The position numbers and the translations under genes are program-made. Shown here in pieces: positions 14,171 through 18,930 of a stretch of DNA of 18,930 nt (position 1 is the stretch's first letter; every line of letters begins with the position of its first letter). The stretch comes from Ancylobacter novellus (GTDB taxonomy: Bacteria; Pseudomonadota; Alphaproteobacteria; Rhizobiales; Xanthobacteraceae), in NCBI GenBank assembly GCA_003241485.1, contig QFQD01000097.1, forward strand, positions 1 to 18,930, in the 5' to 3' direction. The notes under the pieces were generated by a model, which had not been told where the DNA came from, made no database searches, and worked only from the letters and a program-made list of their open reading frames with translations.

Positions 14171-14593
14171 TCAGGCGACGGTGAGGCGTACGTCCAGGCT
14201 ACCCTTGGTGGCGTGCGAATAGGGGCACACGACGTGGGCGCGGGCGACGAGGTCCTCGGCGACCGCGCGCTCGACGCCCGGCAGCGTGATCGTGAGGGCG
14301 ACGTCGAGGCCAAAGCCCTGACCGTCATCGCGCGGGCCGATGCCGACATCGGCGGTGACCGTGCTGTCCTCGGCGACCTTAACCTTCAGCTGGCTGGCGA
14401 CGTACTTGATCGCGCCCAGGAAGCAGGCCGAGTAGCCGGCGGCAAAGAGCTGCTCCGGGTTGTTGCCGGCGCCGCCCGGCCCGCCAAGCTCCTTCGGCGT
14501 GACGAGGTCGACCTTGAGGGCGCCGTCATAGGTGGCAGCGGAACCTGTGCGCCCGCCGGTGGCCGTCGCTTGCGTCTTGTAGAGAACCTTCAT
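14171..14593 (-). CDS. ohr: Organic hydroperoxide resistance protein (Ohr, OsmC family)
   Basis: A 140-residue thiol peroxidase that reduces organic and fatty-acid hydroperoxides in the cytosol, using a lipoyl/dihydrolipoamide-linked system in characterised members. The two catalytic cysteines are C57 (AAGYSACFLGA) and C123 (HVVCPYSHA). Arg15 and Glu47 occur at the spacings from the first cysteine found in Xylella Ohr (R19, E51, C61), so the active-site network is complete. VCPYSHAT fits the Ohr subgroup rather than OsmC. The start is the ATG at 14593-14591 (MKVLYKTQATATGG), with GGAG 8 bases upstream on the minus strand; a longer frame to 14716 adds 41 unrelated residues covering the promoter. 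It converges on rpoC and diverges from ohrR at 14786, the classic ohr/ohrR arrangement of alphaproteobacteria. Confidence 0.95.
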   Translation of the reverse strand: MKVLYKTQATATGGRTGSAATYDGALKVDLVTPKELGGPGGAGNNPEQLFAAGYSACFLGAIKYVASQLKVKVAEDSTVTADVGIGPRDDGQGFGLDVALTITLPGVERAVAEDLVARAHVVCPYSHATKGSLDVRLTVA

Positions 14594-14668
14594 AGCCAGC
14601 ACTCCAATGAAAGGCGCCGCGGCGCCCAGAAAACCATTCGCACGAAAATATCGTGCGCGATGCAAATC

Positions 14669-14697
14669 GATATAGCGCGACATTCGGTGCCTGTCCA
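14669..14697 (-). promoter_or_regulatory. Candidate ohr promoter
   Basis: On the minus strand TGGACA (14697-14692), 17-base spacer, TATATC (14674-14669). Both boxes match the consensus at 4-5 of 6 positions and spacing is ideal. The start would be near 14662, about 70 bases before the ohr ATG. The spacer is exactly one copy of a repeated motif (14677-14691), so a repressor bound there would block the promoter. Confidence 0.55.
14677..14691. repeat. Direct repeat copy 1, candidate OhrR operator half
   Basis: GCGACATTCGGTGCC. It recurs as GCGACATTCG-TGCC at 14726-14739, differing only by one missing G. Copy 1 fills the spacer of the predicted ohr promoter. The assignment to OhrR is inference from position. 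Confidence 0.45.
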
Positions 14698-14721
14698 GCG
14701 GAAGATTATCGCACAAAATGT

Positions 14722-14739
14722 TGTCGCGACATTCGTGCC
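14722..14739. repeat. Direct repeat copy 2 with overlapping palindrome
   Basis: TGTCGCGACA (14722-14731) is a perfect palindrome. It overlaps the second copy of the repeated motif, GCGACATTCGTGCC (14726-14739). The flanks ATCGCAC (14708-14714) and GTGCGAT (14745-14751) are also exact inverted repeats around this site. It lies 47 bases before the annotated ohrR ATG, a likely place for autoregulation. Role inferred. Confidence 0.45.
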
Positions 14740-14785
14740 GCGACGTGCGATGGATGATGGCAAGCGAGAGTGAGGTTCAGCCGGC

Positions 14786-15328
14786 ATGGGCGACGACGTG
14801 GATAAGGTGTGGGTGCCGGAGCAGGGGATGAGCGGCGGGGCAGGGCTGCTGCCGCCGGAGAACCAGTTCTGCTTCGCGATCTATTCCGCCGCGCATGCGG
14901 TGATGCGCGCCTATCGCCCGTTGCTCGATCCCCTCGGCCTGACCTACCCGCAATATCTGGTCATGCTGGCGCTGTGGGCGGATGGCGATTCTACGGTCGG
15001 CGGGTTGGCCGATCGACTCATGCTCGATTCCAGCACGTTGACGCCGCTGCTCAAGCGGCTTGAGGCGCTCGGCCTTGTCGATCGGCGGCGCAACCCGGCC
15101 AATGAGCGCCAGCTCGTTGTCTCGCTGACGCAGCCGGGCAGGGCGCTGCAGGAGAAGGCACGGGCGATTCCCGTGGCGATTCTCTGCGCCTCCGGCCGCG
15201 ACATGGCTGATCTGCACCGGCTGGCGGGCGAAATGGCGAAAATCCGCGATTCTTTCGCGGCGACCCGCCAGAAAGACCCGACGCCAGAGCATCAGGATGG
15301 TGCGGACGACATGCAGGGCGGCCGTTAA
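14786..15328 (+). CDS. ohrR: MarR-family organic peroxide sensor OhrR (two-cysteine type)
   Basis: A 180-residue winged-helix repressor. The sensing cysteine is C29 in NQFCFAIYSAAHAVMRAYRP. The motif GLTYPQYLVMLALW follows at 51-64, then the recognition helix DSSTLTPLLKRLEALGLV (81-98) and the wing (about 99-115). A second cysteine, C134, lies 105 residues after the first, the same separation as C22-C127 in Xanthomonas OhrR, so a two-Cys intersubunit-disulfide mechanism is expected. Oxidation by organic peroxides releases DNA and derepresses ohr. ATG 14786 has GAGG 10 bases upstream. ATG 14828, with GGAG 6 bases upstream, would give a 166-residue protein with the sensing Cys at 15 and may be the true start. 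It is divergent from ohr with 192 bases between, and a terminator-like hairpin follows. Confidence 0.93.
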   Translation: MGDDVDKVWVPEQGMSGGAGLLPPENQFCFAIYSAAHAVMRAYRPLLDPLGLTYPQYLVMLALWADGDSTVGGLADRLMLDSSTLTPLLKRLEALGLVDRRRNPANERQLVVSLTQPGRALQEKARAIPVAILCASGRDMADLHRLAGEMAKIRDSFAATRQKDPTPEHQDGADDMQGGR

Positions 15329-15330
15329 GG

Positions 15331-15370
15331 CGGTTCCAGCGCGTCACTTCCTTGCGCGCGGGGCCGTTTT
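15331..15370 (+). terminator. Probable terminator after ohrR
   Basis: A long stem pairs 15331-15343 (CGGTTCC, bulged A, GCGCG) with 15355-15366 (CGCGCGGGGCCG), including two G-U pairs, and has an 11-base loop. TTTT follows (15367-15370). It starts two bases after the ohrR stop codon. Confidence 0.55.
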
Positions 15371-15435
15371 GAGCGAAATCTAACGTCGTCAACGCCTCGC
15401 ACGGCTCCGTGAACCGGCATCTTAACGGTTTGGGG

Positions 15436-15464
15436 TTGACGAAAGGCGAGTCGGCGCGTAGAAG
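15436..15464 (+). promoter_or_regulatory. Candidate promoter of the rpsL-rpsG-fusA-tuf operon
   Basis: TTGACG (15436-15441), 17-base spacer, TAGAAG (15459-15464). The -35 box is the same as in the secE promoter. The -10 box is flanked by the inverted repeat GGCGC (15453-15457) / GCGCC (15465-15469), giving a GC-rich discriminator. The predicted start is near 15471, with a leader of about 340 bases. Confidence 0.5.
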
Positions 15465-15807
15465 GCGCCTACTTTCACGGCAGGCGGTTGAAGTTACCGC
15501 GTTCGGACACCCTGTCTGGACACAGAACCTCAAGACGCTGCCGGGACGCATACACGACCAAATCAGGCGCATGATCGCGCAAATGAGCGGTGTTTCATCG
15601 TTCGCGTGATCCTCTGGACGTTAAGCGCCCTCGGCCAGGAAGTTGGCCGGCGGCGCTTATTTCGTTCGCAGATAGGCTCGAATCGCCGAATGGCGAAGGT
15701 CGTGATGTCGGTTCCGAACCGTCGAGAGAAGCAAATGCGGTTGTAGCCGCGGAATTGGGTAGCGCGGGACACTCCTGTCCCGGCGCAGCGAGACGAAGGC
15801 GAGAGAA
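15465..15807 (+). promoter_or_regulatory. rpsL leader region, no gene
   Basis: These 343 bases hold no convincing gene; short overlapping frames have no family resemblance or good start sites. The main feature is the hairpin at 15622-15659. A 12-codon frame (15571-15609, MIAQMSGVSSFA) ends just before that hairpin but lacks a recognisable ribosome binding site, so it is not called as a leader peptide. Confidence 0.4.
15622..15659 (+). terminator. Terminator-like hairpin in the rpsL leader
   Basis: The outer stem TAAGCGCC (15622-15629) pairs exactly with GGCGCTTA (15652-15659). The inner stem CGGCCA (15632-15637) pairs with TGGCCG (15644-15649) around loop GGAAGT. It is followed by TTTCGTT. 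Placed after the predicted promoter and 149 bases before rpsL, it could act as an attenuator. If the true promoter lies downstream, it would simply be a terminator. Confidence 0.6.
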
Positions 15808-16179
15808 GTGCCGACGATCAACCAGCTAATCCGCAAGCCGCGGGAAGCCCAGAAGGCCCGGAACAAGGTTCCTGCGCTTCAGGCGAGCCCGCAGAAGCGC
15901 GGCGTTTGCACCCGCGTCTACACGACGACCCCGAAGAAGCCGAACTCGGCGCTTCGTAAGGTCGCCAAAGTACGTCTGACCAATGGCTATGAAGTCATCG
16001 GTTACATCCCCGGCGAGGGGCATAACCTGCAGGAACACTCCGTGGTGATGATCCGCGGCGGCCGCGTCAAGGATCTTCCCGGCGTGCGCTATCACATCCT
16101 GCGCGGCGTGCTCGATACGCAGGGCGTCAAGAATCGTAAGCAGCGCCGTTCCAAGTACGGCGCCAAGCGGCCGAAGTGA
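15808..16179 (+). CDS. rpsL: 30S ribosomal protein S12
   Basis: A 123-residue protein of the decoding centre that controls translational accuracy and is the streptomycin-resistance locus. TTTPKKPNSALRKV (40-53, lysines 43 and 44 counting Met) and RGGRVKDLPG (83-92, with K88 and D89) are wild type, so a drug-sensitive S12 is expected. D89 is the residue methylthiolated by RimO in other bacteria. The start is GTG 15808 (MPTINQLIRKPR), with GAAGG at 15795-15799 eight bases upstream; no better ATG exists. rpsG follows after 10 bases, with its ribosome binding site overlapping the rpsL stop. Confidence 0.98.
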   Translation: MPTINQLIRKPREAQKARNKVPALQASPQKRGVCTRVYTTTPKKPNSALRKVAKVRLTNGYEVIGYIPGEGHNLQEHSVVMIRGGRVKDLPGVRYHILRGVLDTQGVKNRKQRRSKYGAKRPK

Positions 16180-16189
16180 GGATTGAACG

Positions 16190-16660
16190 ATGTCCCGTCG
16201 TCATCGTGCAGAGCGTCGTGAAGTCACTCCGGATCCGAAGTTCGGGTCGGAGGTGCTCAGCCGCTTCATGAACGCCGTCATGTATGACGGCAAGAAGTCG
16301 GTCGCCGAAACCATCGTTTACGGCGCCCTCGACATGGTCGAGAGCCGCGCCAAGTCGGAGCCGCTGGGTGTGTTCACCCAGGCGCTCGACAATGTGTCGC
16401 CGGCCATCGAGGTGCGTTCCCGCCGCGTCGGCGGCGCCACCTACCAGGTGCCGGTCGAGGTTCGCCCCGAGCGTCGTCAGGCTCTTGCGATCCGCTGGCT
16501 GATCACCGCCGCGCGGGCTCGCAACGAGAAGACCATGGTCGAGCGTCTGTCGGGCGAACTGCTCGATGCCTCGAACAATCGCGGCACCGCCGTGAAGAAA
16601 CGCGAAGACACGCACCGCATGGCGGAAGCTAACCGCGCCTTCTCTCACTACCGCTGGTGA
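16190..16660 (+). CDS. rpsG: 30S ribosomal protein S7
   Basis: A 156-residue protein, standard length. S7 nucleates assembly of the 30S head by binding the 3' major domain of 16S rRNA, lines the E site, and represses the str operon in E. coli. Conserved segments include MSRRHRAERREVTPDPKF at the start, RSRRVGGATYQVPVEV (about 76-91), and the C-terminal KKREDTHRMAEANRAF. GAGGA 16178-16182 is 7 bases before ATG 16190. fusA follows after 27 bases. Confidence 0.98.
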   Translation: MSRRHRAERREVTPDPKFGSEVLSRFMNAVMYDGKKSVAETIVYGALDMVESRAKSEPLGVFTQALDNVSPAIEVRSRRVGGATYQVPVEVRPERRQALAIRWLITAARARNEKTMVERLSGELLDASNNRGTAVKKREDTHRMAEANRAFSHYRW

Positions 16661-16687
16661 TGACGAGAGCCGGGACGAGGATCTGAA

Positions 16688-18763
<2,076 letters not shown>

Positions 18764-18830
18764 TGCGTGCGGCCTGAATTCTGAAGCGATTACGTATCCA
18801 CTTTTTGAATACTGACCGACGGAGAGCCCC

Positions 18831-18930
18831 GTGGCCAAAGAGAAATTCAACCGTTCGAAGCCTCACTGCAACATTGGGACGATCGGCCATGTTGACCATG
18901 GCAAGACGTCGCTGACGGCGGCGATCACGA
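18831..18930 (+). CDS. tuf: Elongation factor Tu, N-terminal start (partial)
   Basis: Partial gene cut by the right edge, with 33 codons visible: MAKEKFNRSKPHCNIG, then the P-loop GHVDHGKTSLTAAIT (G1 motif, 19-26). This is the GTPase domain of EF-Tu. The start is GTG 18831, with GGAGAG at 18821-18826 six bases upstream of it; a GTG start is common for alphaproteobacterial tuf. It lies in the str operon after fusA and is the second tuf of the window. Confidence 0.97.
   Translation, partial: MAKEKFNRSKPHCNIGTIGHVDHGKTSLTAAIT

Noticed and set aside
14147..14773. 208-codon + strand frame opposite ohr
   Set aside because: It is antisense to ohr, whose catalytic residues are all present, and spans the terminator and promoter region.
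15409..15609. 66-codon frame in the rpsL leader
   Set aside because: It overlaps the predicted promoter, has no ribosome binding site and resembles no family.

Overview
The window is a stretch of core bacterial chromosome carrying the transcription and translation gene cluster tuf (3' end) - tRNA-Trp - secE - nusG - rplK - rplA - rplJ - rplL - rpoB - rpoC - rpsL - rpsG - fusA - tuf (5' end), all on the + strand. High GC content, extreme G/C preference at third codon positions, the tRNA-Trp gene just before secE, GTG starts on rplJ, rpsL and tuf, and the protein sequences (for example L10 starting MDRAQKEELV, RpoB 1367 aa, RpoC 1396 aa) point to an alphaproteobacterium, most likely Hyphomicrobiales (Rhizobiales). 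The genus cannot be fixed from the sequence alone.

Layout. 1-139 is the end of one EF-Tu gene. 315-391 is tRNA-Trp(CCA). 572-1311 is secE-nusG, with a well-formed promoter in front and a clear intrinsic terminator behind. 1483-2591 holds two accessory genes between nusG and rplK: a DJ-1/PfpI-family protein and a short ribbon-helix-helix (RHH_4-type) protein. 2829-3981 is rplK-rplA. A 469-bp region with a promoter, a long inverted repeat and a structured rplJ leader precedes rplJ-rplL (4451-5395). Strong RNA hairpins separate rplL from rpoB and rpoB from rpoC (5648-14071), and a bidirectional terminator follows rpoC.

14171-15328 is a second accessory insertion: the divergent organic-peroxide pair ohr (minus) and ohrR (plus, MarR family, two-cysteine type), with a candidate promoter and a repeated motif that could be the OhrR operator. 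After a terminator and a promoter, a 340-base leader with a terminator-like hairpin leads into rpsL-rpsG-fusA and the start of the second tuf.

How it works together. SecE serves protein export. NusG and the RNA polymerase subunits carry out and couple transcription. L11, L1, L10, L7/L12, S12, S7, EF-G and EF-Tu form the ribosome's factor-binding stalk, decoding centre and elongation machinery. In E. coli the equivalent genes are more tightly joined. Here terminators, hairpins and the two accessory insertions appear to divide the cluster into at least five units (tRNA-Trp, secE-nusG, rplKA, rplJL-rpoBC, rpsL-rpsG-fusA-tuf).

I found no CRISPR array, insertion sequence, prophage or defence system. 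The less ordinary content is in the intergenic regulatory sequences, the ohr/ohrR operator region and the two insertions. No wholly new system is supported.
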